64,000 bases of DNA, taken from contig LUVW01000024.1 in NCBI GenBank assembly GCA_001661515.1, forward strand, positions 83,430-147,429, in the 5' to 3' direction. The notes below the pieces were generated by a model. It was not told where the DNA came from and did not search any database. It saw only the letters and a list, made by a program, of their open reading frames with translations. The stretch is from Capniomyces stellatus (Eukaryota; Kickxellomycota; Harpellomycetes; Harpellales; Legeriomycetaceae). This document shows positions 10,801 through 20,674 of the stretch, piece by piece; positions within the stretch are counted from its first letter, which is position 1, and each line of letters begins with the position of its first letter. A program made the position numbers and the translations under genes.

Positions 10801-13459
10801 TTCAGCACACAAACACGCCCGCAACACTCCAAAACACTCCCAACAACACGCTATTTCTCGGTCGTACAGCAGCAGCAACATCATGGGCAGAAACAGCTCA
10901 GCCTACTTGGGTAACACAAACTACTCGAGCTACGGCAGTCCAAGCAAACTAAACAGCAGCTACGCCGGGCTCAGCAGCGGGTTAGGAAGTGGTGGGTCTG
11001 GTGGGTATTCGAGTTCCCAGAACATCAACTTGCTTAAACAGAGCAAAAAAATCAAGCTCGATTCTGATACTATCGAAAATATCAACAGTGCAGCTACCAA
11101 TACAGCCATGGATTTGGGACTGGGTATGGGAATGGGCATGGGCATGAGTATGGGGTTGGGCATGGGTATGAGTTTGGGTATGGATAGTGAAAGTATTTCC
11201 ATGTCAAGAAGCAATTCTGGACACAGTATTGGCGCCTCAGTAAGCGTTTCGGCAAACGCCTCTGCAAACTTAACTAATGGATCCGAGTTCAGCCAGCTTA
11301 ATGAACATCTATCGACCAAAAACAGACCAGAATTGCTAGAACACACAGAATTCCCACCTGTATATCCCTCAAACGTGGTTGCTGTTGGCCAGGTCCAAGT
11401 TCACTACAACCTGCCTTCAAACTATCTGGACTCTACTAACCAAAACCCATGGTCCGGTTTTGTCGGTTCAGGAAAAGGCATTGTTGAGGATGTATCTGGC
11501 ACTGGCAATGGAATTGTAACTGGTGGTGGTGGTGGTATTTCCGACCTTGGTTGTTTTGATGAACTGGGGTCTCAAGTCAAACATCAAATTGATTCTTTGT
11601 TATCTAGCAGTTCCTGGCCAAACACAAGCAATAACGATGGAAATGGCGACGATGGTGGTGATGGCAACGATGGGAGCGATGGCGGAGAAACTGTGGTGGC
11701 TGATTTGTCCAAGTTTACACCAGATCTTCCCACAAACGACTGGACAAAAACCCTGCACATAGTGTACTCGGTGTTCACAACGTACCGGACAAAGTACAGC
11801 ACCAATATGTACACCAGTACTTCCGATCGGGGTGATCGCGATGATGGCAGGATGAGTTGGGTAGTTGCTAGTTTGATTGATGAGAGTGGCAAGTTTAGCG
11901 ATCAGCTGACGCTTCAAGTTAACAGTGCTGCGCAAGAAGCAAACGGAATCGACAAAGAGTCGGTGCTGAAGATGTTTGGCAAGGTTTTGGGTTTCCAAAG
12001 CCTGAATTTAGGCAATTTGGCGAATGGGTTGGGCAAAACCCGGGTTGTGGTTTGCAGGGTTGGTGGAATGACATTGTCTGATCAAATGTGCTGGAAATCA
12101 GTTTTCAGTTTGGTTGCTGGCTACTCCAATCAAATCCACCGCTCTTCCACGTACAGCTGTACTGGTTCGTTGCCAGTTTCTGAGCTCGACATGTTTGAAC
12201 TCGTGCTTGTTGGTTTGAATCTGGACAAAGAGTACATCCCAAGTTTTGGTACAAGACATGTTTCAGGTTCTTTTTCACTGTCTGGTCGCAATGGTGGTGG
12301 TGGTGGTTTGGGTTTGGGTTTGGGTTTGGCTGTTTATACTGGGATTGGTCAAGTTCGTAATCAAGGAAATGATGTGCTGGTGTCTAGCATCACCGGGTCT
12401 AGGCCCAGCTGCGTTGGTAACCGGTACTTGATGATATGTGATTTCCCAGCACCAATCACGATATCCACCAGTCTAACATATCCGCCATCCAATCAGAATG
12501 ATCTTAAACCCAAGAGCAAACCCGGAGCCAGCAACAGACCCAAAAACGCACTGTTTACTCCAACCAGCTACACTGGAAACCTGGCCCAGTTGCACAGCAA
12601 ATCGGTCGAGTTTACCAGCAGTTTTTCCAAAACGTGTTGTTTATGCTTTGGGTATTTGATAACTAATCAGTACAAACAGCACAAACAACAGATTCCAACA
12701 ACCAATAGCAACATTGCAACATATCCAAGCACAGTTTCCAGAACCAGAACCAAAACCAATAATTCTGGGGTTGAATCAAATAAACCAAACCACAGCCAAC
12801 TCTGCACTATGGCCAAAATTGATTTATACTTTATTTCGTCACATAGCAATAGAAACAGCGGCAGTGGTATCGGCATTGGCGGTGTGCAGTCCAGTTCAAT
12901 GACAAACTCTGGGTTGGAACCAAACTTGGTATCCGAAACCAACCAAACCAAAAATATGCAGATGGAATCCCAACAACAACAACACACAAACCAACAACCC
13001 GATGGATCTTCAAACCAGACAACGCCTTCTTTGTTCCCTGAACCCCACTCATCAACAAACTTACTAAACAACACACCCGCATCCAATTACCCACAGCATC
13101 CCATTGCTACTGCCAACTCCAACACTACCAACCATAACCCATCCCTACACTCATCCTACTTGCGTGTTATTCTCAAACAGTACAATTCATTCATCAACTT
13201 GTCCAAAGTTCATTCAAACCTGACAAAACTTTCTTATACCAACTCCAACTCCAACTCCACAATCAATAACTATCACCCTCATTCGCATCCATCCTCTTCA
13301 CTATCTCCCAATACAACCAACACTAATGTTGGCCTAGAATTGGGCTGTGATGTTGACTCTTGTCGCGATAACCTTGCTGATGACATATTCTTTGGCCTAC
13401 CTTTACCCGTCAAAACTGTCTTGGAAATGCAGTACAGCATCTTTGATTACTCTAAATAA
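1846..13459 (+). CDS. MED13: Mediator complex subunit 13 (MED13/Srb9), giant low-complexity form
   Basis: Proposed exons are 1846-1878, 1995-2379, 2538-2685, 2828-2965 and 3079-13459; all four GT-AG introns (113-158 bp) agree in phase and the total is 3,694 aa. MED13 belongs to the CDK8 kinase module, which reversibly represses core Mediator in the nucleus. Family signatures occur in the right order. The N-terminal block ([18 protein letters not shown], then LYNLIEE and FGLTQWLIS) matches the MED13_N pattern LWIFWW...ALHNLL...RIGKWFV. A TDFAFFD acidic motif lies near residue 886. The MID-like segment ([17 protein letters not shown]...GFRPL-type) is near residues 2426-2480, the PIWI-like LHIVYSVF...[11 protein letters not shown] near 3123-3176, and the C-terminal [15 protein letters not shown] near 3594-3614. 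Human MED13 is about 2,170 aa; the excess here is low complexity: Lys-Ala and Lys-Glu tracts (residues about 555-760), Met-Gly tracts (about 903-952 and 2910-2940) and an acidic tract (about 1253-1291). Exon 1 codes only 11 residues and is the least certain part. Confidence 0.92.
4485..4660 (+). repeat. In-frame Lys-Glu then Lys-Gln codon repeat in MED13
   Basis: An imperfect AAAGAA/AAGGAA hexanucleotide tract encodes alternating Lys-Glu for about 40 residues, followed by AAACAA/AAGCAA units encoding Lys-Gln. The reading frame is kept throughout. Alternating charged runs of this kind typically form a solvent-exposed single alpha helix, or stay disordered. All three forward frames are open over the tract, which explains the spurious antisense ORFs. 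Confidence 0.9.
5078..5235 (+). repeat. (ATGGGA)n-type microsatellite encoding Met-Gly/Met-Asp
   Basis: About 25 units of ATGGGA, ATGGAT and ATGGGT encode Met-Gly and Met-Asp dipeptides, with a short Asp-Leu variant near the end. The tract follows directly after the TDFAFFD motif of MED13. A second, shorter Met-Gly tract occurs at about 11100-11190 in the same gene. Confidence 0.9.
6120..6250 (+). repeat. In-frame Asn-Gly to Asp/Glu tract in MED13
   Basis: GGAAATGGAAATG-type units run into GAT/GAC/GAA/GAG codons, giving Asn-Gly repeats followed by an almost pure acidic stretch of about 30 residues. It lies inside the long low-complexity linker of MED13. Confidence 0.8.
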
Positions 13460-13684
13460 ATCTATTCATTGTTTCTACTACACGCTTTATTCTTTATTAT
13501 CATCTCACTTTTCCAGTTTATTTTTATTTATTTTTATTTTTTATTTATTCAATGTTTATGTTTTAATTATCTATTATTTATAGTTTTTTCTATTTATCTT
13601 TGCCATCTTGTTTTATTTATTACCAAAAAGTGTTTTTTATTTTAATTATTATTTCTTGATAACAATACCAGCAACTAATAAACC

Positions 13685-13800
13685 TTGAAGAAACCCCCCC
13701 CCCCCCCCCCCCCCCCCCCCCNNNNAACCCCCCCCCCCCCCACCCTTCCAAATGTAAAATGAAATAAAACCGTTCTTTAGTCTAGCAATACACACACACA
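13685..13800. other. Poly-C homopolymer with N gap, then (CA)n
   Basis: A run of about 34 C, then NNNN, AA and about 12 more C sits in the short interval between the convergent ends of MED13 and HUS1, followed by a (CA)n microsatellite near 13790-13804. The N run inside a homopolymer marks an unresolved assembly point, so the true length between the two genes is unknown. Confidence 0.85.
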
Positions 13801-13817
13801 CACATCATTCTTTCACA

Positions 13818-15524
13818 TCATTTTAGATGTGCTGGTATATAGTATGTCAGTGCTCCACATGCGTTTCCTTGGTCTTCAAAGTGTGCCCCTATTGCCGTTG
13901 AACTCACGTAAACTGTAAAGATAACTGCATGCTGTTCGATTATAACTAATTTCAACACAGCCCAATTTTACAACCCAATGTCAAACACATATAATAAATA
14001 TAAATGTAATAACGTCCACAGAACCATTCCTCAACTTGTTATTATCGTAATCACGTACTGGCTTCTAACCATTCAAGAACGCTTAAATAACGATTTGTAC
14101 TTACTACATACTATACTTGTTGGCACTATGTAGTGTGAATATAAAAACTTTATAAAGTTCTTCATACTCACAATGCACGAAAACGGCTTGCTCAAATGCT
14201 CACTATACTCCTCGTCATTCTCAAACTCATCCTTACTCGCTAAACACATTAAACACCACAAAAAATCACAAACCACAGGAATTATTTCTTTTACAAATTC
14301 ACTAGAAACCCTCTTACACCGGTTTCACTTGTACATGTAAACTACAACACCACTTACGTAGCTGAGGGTTAACCAACCCTTTATAATATGTCTCTATCTC
14401 AACCACCTCTGACGCCACCCTCAACGTAAAGCTTCCACTGTTGTTTGCTGATATTGTTATGAAATCGCTCATACTCTTCATCCTTTCCGCTACCGACCGG
14501 ATGTTGTTGATCGGTGGCAACAATATACACACCTGTGCCGCTGGCAACGCTGGTTCTTTCACATGGCTCATCTGTGCTGGTGTCAGCAACCTCACCGGTA
14601 TATCTTGCGTTATCAATATCGGTCTACCACCTCGACTCTAAAATCATGGAGTGCGTGAGAGGAGGCGTTTCATAATTTATCATTATTCTTGCATTTCTTT
14701 GGAGTCAAGTAATATTATCGGCATTTACAGCTCTGTCAAAAATATTTTTATCTCTAATGATTTCTTTGCCACTATCTCCAACTTTCTGGTTTATTATATA
14801 GGCTGCCTTACATAGTTTGATATCACAAATGTAATTATTGGCAAGTTCTGCTTCTTCACCAGCCGTATTGCTACATTTTCGCTTCCCTGTGACGATCTTA
14901 GCGCACGCAGCAGATTTTCAACCTGTATCTCCATGTATATATTGTTTTCATTCGCACTCTCCACTGTCACATCCATGAACACCGTATCCTATTACCATTT
15001 TATTGCATTTGCATACGTACACTCCTTATTACTATTATTAAAACACATTTACCCCAAATACCACTTTGCACACAGCAATCTGCCTTAGAATTTATCTATA
15101 TACCTCTCCTTACTATATAAATCGGCCTACAAACAGTACACACCCATTTCAATTGTTTAATTCTTGTTACTTTACATATGCCAACTTCACTCTGGTGCAT
15201 ACAAAACACTCCACATCCTTTACTCTTACCCTCCCTCCCTCCCAACACTTGCTTTACATAAAATATCTATACAATTTAAACATTTGAATACACCACTCAC
15301 GCAAATAACTGGAATCCGCTGTCGGCCTCTCCCAGAAATATAAACTTTATGTGATCAGGCGCCAATTGCAAAACTGCCATTTTCCCGAGCTTATCCAGAC
15401 TTTGAACAACACCTACAATTTGATAGACATTTTTATTTCCCATCCACCCCACACCATTTACTGCTGCTGTTAATTACTTACGCGAGAGTATGCTGTTGTG
15501 TTGCAGTTGAGCTTTGAATTTCAT
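13818..15524 (-). CDS. HUS1: Checkpoint clamp subunit HUS1
   Basis: Seven exons on the minus strand: 15482-15524, 15301-15412, 15053-15083, 14812-14988, 14358-14637, 14105-14239 and 13818-13945. Every phase matches and the product is 301 aa, close to the 280-290 aa of human and fission yeast HUS1. HUS1 is the PCNA-like subunit of the nuclear RAD9-RAD1-HUS1 ring, loaded at damaged DNA to activate ATR-type signalling. Recognisable blocks are the MKFKAQL start, the ENLLRALRSSQG helix, the interdomain strand ITQDIPVRLLTPAQ, the LPPINNIRSVAERMKSMSD helix, FSCIVSMKNFIKFLYSH, and the terminal ALTYYIPAH (fission yeast has LTYYIS at this point). Exon 3 has only 31 nt; its acceptor was chosen because it is the one that keeps frame. 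The gene converges on MED13. Confidence 0.93.
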
Positions 15525-17250
15525 TCTTTCCAAGTTCCGATTGTTTTTCCGTGTTTATCTAGAGTTTATATCAACCTAATATCATTTATTTACTTTTCAG
15601 CGTCTTTGCTGCTTTGCAACTCTTAATCTGTAGTCTCGAAACGAATGAACCAAAGTATACCAAATTGAATATATTTTTTTACGCTCTTTTTTATCTCGTT
15701 CTGTTTTTTTTTTCAATCTTACCTTTCACTGCCTATTGTTTCTGATTGTCCTTATTCGCCAATCCTTTTTTAAATTTGCGTTTTCTACAAGTTCTATAAG
15801 CCCAGGTTTGTAGTTACTACTCTCCTTACTTTGAATATATCGCTCTTGTTATAGCCAAAAGACAGAGTTGGTTATCACTTCTTTTATTTTTATTTTTCGT
15901 TTTACTCTTTTTCTTTTTCGCCTTCTCTATTGATGACATTGGCTACTCAAATGCGACTATTTTTTTAGCGACATTATCCATTCCAATTGGATTTTTGTCG
16001 TTTTCAGTTTCACCAATTATATGGTAGTTTTTACGATTTACATTCGAAACAACCTCGTTCATTATTGTCTTTTTTTAAACTGTTTTTATTTTTCATCATT
16101 ATAGTCATTATAGTGATTGCCAACTTTACGGCAACTTGGTGATTTCAAAGGAAGGCTCTGCAACATATAGGATTCCTGTTACTTTGCTCCACTTTCATGT
16201 AGGCGTACAAGTGTAGATTCATTATATTGAAAAAGATCAAGTTGTTAGTGACTCTTTCTACAAAGAAAAAAATGGCGTGGTTATAGGCTGGCTTAGTTTA
16301 TCTCATCTAGTGGTGTGTAGCCAGTCAAGGCCAGAATTTAACTGCGGGTTCAGGCTACAAATTTGTCCAAAGGTGTCTGATCCAGTACGGATATTATTGT
16401 CAATACTAATATGGTGTTGTGTTGGGTATACTTGTATCTTTTTTTTTCTTCTTTTTCTAAACGTAGAAACTTGCACTTTTGTCATTTTGAATAGTAGTGA
16501 CTTTTTTACTTGGATCAAGTTGGTATTGACATTTTGACCTGTATTTTGGTTTTTATATCTAACCAAAAATTGACACTTGAAACTTTTTTCAGTTAGTATC
16601 GTTCTATTGCACAGCTATTGGTGGTGTTATTCTGATTCAAGGGAATTACCGGGAACAGTGGTAACATAACATAAGCAGATTTTATACAACAACACAAACT
16701 GCAACACTGCTTTTTCATTACTCACTTATACTGTAGACAAATCAAATCGGTATTGTAGCTGTTTTTGTTTTCAATCTTTAAATTAAATCAAATCAAAACA
16801 GTTCCTTTTTTTGTTATTACTCATATTTGATGTTAAAACAAAAATCGGTTCATTTTTGAAATGAGCAAATAGGCGGAGCAATAAAAGACTAATAATGTTG
16901 CAAATTGACCCATTATTCGATTGTGCAGCCAATTGTCTAATATTTTCGTAAAGTAGATACAATTGTAAACGACAGAAACGCTTCTAATAGTCTCAGATAA
17001 AATAGATTGCCTACATTTTGATTTTATTCGAGAACATTTTCAGTGAGTGAGTCTCCCATTCGTCTTGAAAATATGCGACAATTTTCAAGCAATATTGCCA
17101 CTCAAACACAATACATTTATCAAGCCAATAAGCAGAGATATATTTACTGGAGACAGTTTAATTTAGCTTGGAAAAATGCTTATTTTGACTGAATAATTTC
17201 CATGTTGTTCCTAACTTAACGCAGTTATATTGTCTAAACTCTCCACGTAA
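15525..17250. other. Intergenic region without recognised gene
   Basis: AT-rich spacer between the divergent HUS1 and 17364 genes. Two overlapping opposite-strand open frames near 16277-16566 have no recognisable domain, splice context or codon signal and are left uncalled. Confidence 0.55.
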
Positions 17251-17261
17251 TTAATACTTTG

Positions 17262-17268
17262 TATAAAT
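17262..17268 (+). promoter_or_regulatory. TATA-like element
   Basis: TATAAAT lies about 100 bp upstream of the ATG at 17364, in an otherwise plain AT-rich leader. The spacing suits a core promoter for that gene. Confidence 0.45.
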
Positions 17269-17363
17269 AGTCAGCGGATCACCCTGTAACATTCAAAATT
17301 AGCGTTTTGTTTTATTTTATTATATTTTATTTATTTTTCTCAAACTCTTTATTCAAAAAAACC

Positions 17364-17882
17364 ATGTCACAAAACACCAAAGTAATACCAATCAATAAAA
17401 GTAAAAGTAGAAACAGAGTTAATGATTTAACTGATAGAACCATTTACTCCAACATGCACGAATCTGCCTCATTGAAAGAAAACAGCCTAAACATATCCAA
17501 AAACGGAATAAGGATACCATCCAAGACAAAGAATAGAAAGGTGTCGTTTAGCGCAGAGACATCTCAAATCCTGTATATCCCCTCCAACAATGTACTAAAG
17601 CAAGTGGAAAAGGCTCGTGTGATTCAAGAGAACTCTTCTGAAGATGAATTTGCTTCAGAAAGCTTACCGCACGAATTACTCAATCCGGATTTACCACTCA
17701 CTTCTATTTTTATGCATCGTGGAAGTTTGTTGTCACTATCACCATCGCCACATACCAGCTACCTGGCTGAGATTATGTCAAAAAACGCCAGGCAGTTTAA
17801 CCAATCCAGCTCTTTCAGCGATAGGTTTAGCTCTGATGATGTAAAGAGTGCATTGAAAACCACCGACTCTATCCATGTGTAA
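17364..17882 (+). CDS. Hypothetical protein, 172 aa, with PP1-docking-like motif
   Basis: Single-exon ORF. The ATG at 17364 was chosen over an upstream near-cognate start because it has a good ACC context and a TATA-like element about 100 bp upstream. No enzyme domain is recognised. The protein is basic in its first half. At residues 58-64 it carries RKVSFSA, which fits the RVxF docking consensus for protein phosphatase 1, set in a basic stretch as in known PP1 regulators. The second half is Ser-rich (SSSFSDRFSSDD), suggesting a disordered phosphoprotein. A function in PP1 targeting is inference from a short motif; RVxF matches arise by chance, so confidence in a role is low. Coding status is supported by length, start context and clean stop. 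Confidence 0.6.
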   Translation: MSQNTKVIPINKSKSRNRVNDLTDRTIYSNMHESASLKENSLNISKNGIRIPSKTKNRKVSFSAETSQILYIPSNNVLKQVEKARVIQENSSEDEFASESLPHELLNPDLPLTSIFMHRGSLLSLSPSPHTSYLAEIMSKNARQFNQSSSFSDRFSSDDVKSALKTTDSIHV

Positions 17883-18672
17883 TAGTCTCTTGATGGTATC
17901 TACACCATACTTTATGTTGTTGGTAATTGTGTCAGTAGACATAAACGTTTCAAAAAAGGATCAACTTTGCTGTATGCCTGTGGATTATAGCGATTCCTTT
18001 TAGTTGTTTAAACCCTTTATTCTAACTTATTACTGTTTGGGTGGGCCCTTTGGCCTAAAACCCCAAACCAGGCATACTTTATACCTTTTAACTGTATTTT
18101 AAATCGTATATTATCTAGATAATATTCATATTTCTGTAATTTAGCTGTTGTTTTAATATTTTTACTCCAATTAAAAGTATAAACAATTTATTTTTGATTT
18201 TGGCTTTATTTTTGATTTTGATGCTGTCCCTAGTGTGTGATGTCTTGCAGCTTTTGAGTATTACGTTCCAGTCATATCTGATCAACTTGCTATATATTCC
18301 GCATATGCCGTGCAATATGTGTCGGTGAAATGGTACCAAGTGATTGAATCAGTACAAATTAATCAATTTACAAGCCAATCTGCAAGACATCAAACTACAC
18401 GCTTCTATTTAGTAGAAGTCGGCCATTAGAAGCACATGCTATTGCTGGGGGGTTCCCTACACTATTCTACTTATAGGTGGCATTCTTCCTCTGATAAAAA
18501 GCCAGCTTGCAAAACGACATAGCATGAAAATTCAAGTATTCAGTGTCGAACTTATGGCCACTCCAATTGTCACTAGCTCAAAAATTAAGCAAACAATTAT
18601 TATCAACAAATTAATCCAATAGCAAACATAGGGTGATTTACGTTAAATAAGTTTTGGTTTGGGGTCGCTTTT
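17883..18672. other. Intergenic spacer
   Basis: AT-rich spacer between two plus-strand genes. No ORF, RNA or repeat is recognised. It should contain the 3' UTR of the 172-aa gene and the promoter of the isomerase gene. Confidence 0.5.
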
Positions 18673-20078
18673 ATGGTTAATCTTTTTTACATTATGCTTA
18701 AACTATCTCAATCAACAGGTAATTCAATAAAAGCCTTGTTTCCCAAATCGACTAGTTTGGATTTTAAAAAAATGTCTTCAAGCACAGCAGCAGCAGCTCT
18801 AATCGAAGGATCAAAAAAACTAGCAGCAAGATCAGCTGTGGACAAGAATGTCACCAAGGATACAAAGGTACTTGGCGTAGGGAGCGGTTCTACCGTTGTG
18901 TACGCTTTTGAAAGAGTGGCCGAGCTTTATAAAAAGGGCGAACTGAATCCAAACTTAATATGTATACCTACCAGCTTCCAATCCAAGCAATTGATTGTAC
19001 AGGCAGGCCTTCGATCTTCAGATTTAGACGAGTAAGCGCATCTTTATTTATATATACCATTTAAAAAAAATACACGGTTTGCAGCATTGCTTTCTCAGAG
19101 TGCTTCGGAACTCTAAATAAATACCCAGGATTTATAGCGAACATACAGTAGGAATTCTTGAAACCTGATTCTAAGTATGATCAATTCAATACATTAATAG
19201 AGTCGATTCGATTGACGTTACTATCGATGGAGCAGATGAGGTGTGTTTTAAAATATATATTCAAATGTTCACACCTTCAGTATTTTTTTAATATTTAATC
19301 TTTGCAAAGAGTTTCAAATTAAAATTATAGTTTTATTATACTCCATTTAGGTTGATTCCAATCTCAACTGTATTAAAGGAGGGGGCGCTTGCCAATTGCG
19401 CGAGAAGATTGTAGCTATGGCCTCTAAAAAATTAGTTTTGATTGCAGGTAACACCAAGAATATATATATATGACAAGGAAAATATATTGCGCCTTATCAA
19501 GCTACCTGTAACAAGACGTGTTTTCTGCTTTACACAAACTATTGTTTACTGCTTTAGATTTTAGAAAGAACTCGGAAATCTTGGGAACAAACGTTAGTTT
19601 TTTACTCACTTTATATCGGCGCTGAAATACTTTCTAAAATTCAAGCTGTGACATATTTACAGCCCACTCACGCTTTAATCCATACCGATTTTATATTTGC
19701 GTATACCTATATGTGTGTGTATAGTGGGTCTCAGGCGTGCCAGTGGAGGTCATTCCATTTGCCTATGTAGCAGTAACAAATAAAATAAAGGAATTGAGCA
19801 ACTTATCCAACACCAAGGATGGCTCGTCAAAGGCATTTGAGCTGGACACACCTGTTGTGACTCTTAGGATAGCACTTCGCAAAGCAGGGCCTGTTGTGTC
19901 AGATAATGGAAACCTCATTCTTGATGTTAATTTTGGAAAGATTTACAATCCAAGTTTGGTGGAGCAGATGGTAAAAATGATTTCAGGTGTGGTTGAGGTT
20001 GGTATTTTCAGCTCAGTAGCCAAAGAAGCATGGTTTGGAAACGAAGATGGCTCAACCAGCTTGAAGACTATTGATTAG
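18673..20078 (+). CDS. RKI1: Ribose-5-phosphate isomerase (type A)
   Basis: Exons 18673-19031, 19201-19240, 19351-19447, 19558-19592 and 19725-20078, with agreeing phases. The enzyme interconverts ribose-5-phosphate and ribulose-5-phosphate in the cytosolic non-oxidative pentose phosphate pathway. RpiA signatures seen are LGVGSGSTVVYAFE (phosphate loop), VTIDGADEVD with catalytic acids, NCIKGGGACQLREKIVA, the NW...GVPVEVIPFA segment, and DNGNLILDVNFG. From 18673 the product is 294 aa. From an in-frame ATG at 18772 (better context, AAAAAAATG) it is 261 aa, which matches the length of yeast Rki1 and begins at the usual family start SSSTAAAAL. The shorter form is the more likely main product. 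The extra 33 residues are Lys/Ser-rich with one acidic residue and could be a weak targeting peptide, but this is not shown. Confidence 0.96.
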
Positions 20079-20674
20079 CATAGTCCACCAACTTTGTGCT
20101 TTTTGGCTGTTTATCGACTCTTCCAAACGGATCTGGTTCCGGCTTTGATAAACCGTAAATTCAAAGTCAGTCTGGTATATACGCCGTTTTCTCTTTCTTT
20201 TATACACAATGTTTATAGCACAGTAGACGTGAATATATAGTTGTAAAGTGAAATTCAAGTTCTATTTTTAATAAAAGCAACCATTAACGCTGGTGCTTTC
20301 ATCAGCACTATCATCTTTCTACTTTTCTTACAAGTCAAAATGTCCACCGGTTCATAAAAAAAGTAAAACTGCAAAATAAAGAAGTAAAATAAAGTTGTTA
20401 ATTTTTTGATTTAAAGTCAGTAGTAAATTGAATCAACAAAAAAAAACACGAGTTTGTAAATAAAAGAAAATTACAAAAAATTACAAGAAACCACAAAAAA
20501 CCACCAAGTATTACAAAGGAGCATGCACATTGCGAAAAAAGCAATTCATCCCCTTCACACCAAGATTAAATTGAACAGGATAGAGGCCAAACGCGATTCA
20601 AGTAGAACCCATTTCACTTCAAACAGTATACCTGGCATGGTAAATTAGGTTGACATCAACATCACAAAGACGCA
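20079..20674. other. Intergenic spacer
   Basis: AT-rich region holding the isomerase 3' end (an AATAAAA-like signal near 20270) and presumably the promoter of the Arb2-like gene. Nothing else is recognised. Confidence 0.5.

Noticed and set aside
16277..16566. Two overlapping opposite-strand ORFs of about 86 residues
   Set aside because: Mutual shadows in a non-coding spacer, with no domain or conserved start.
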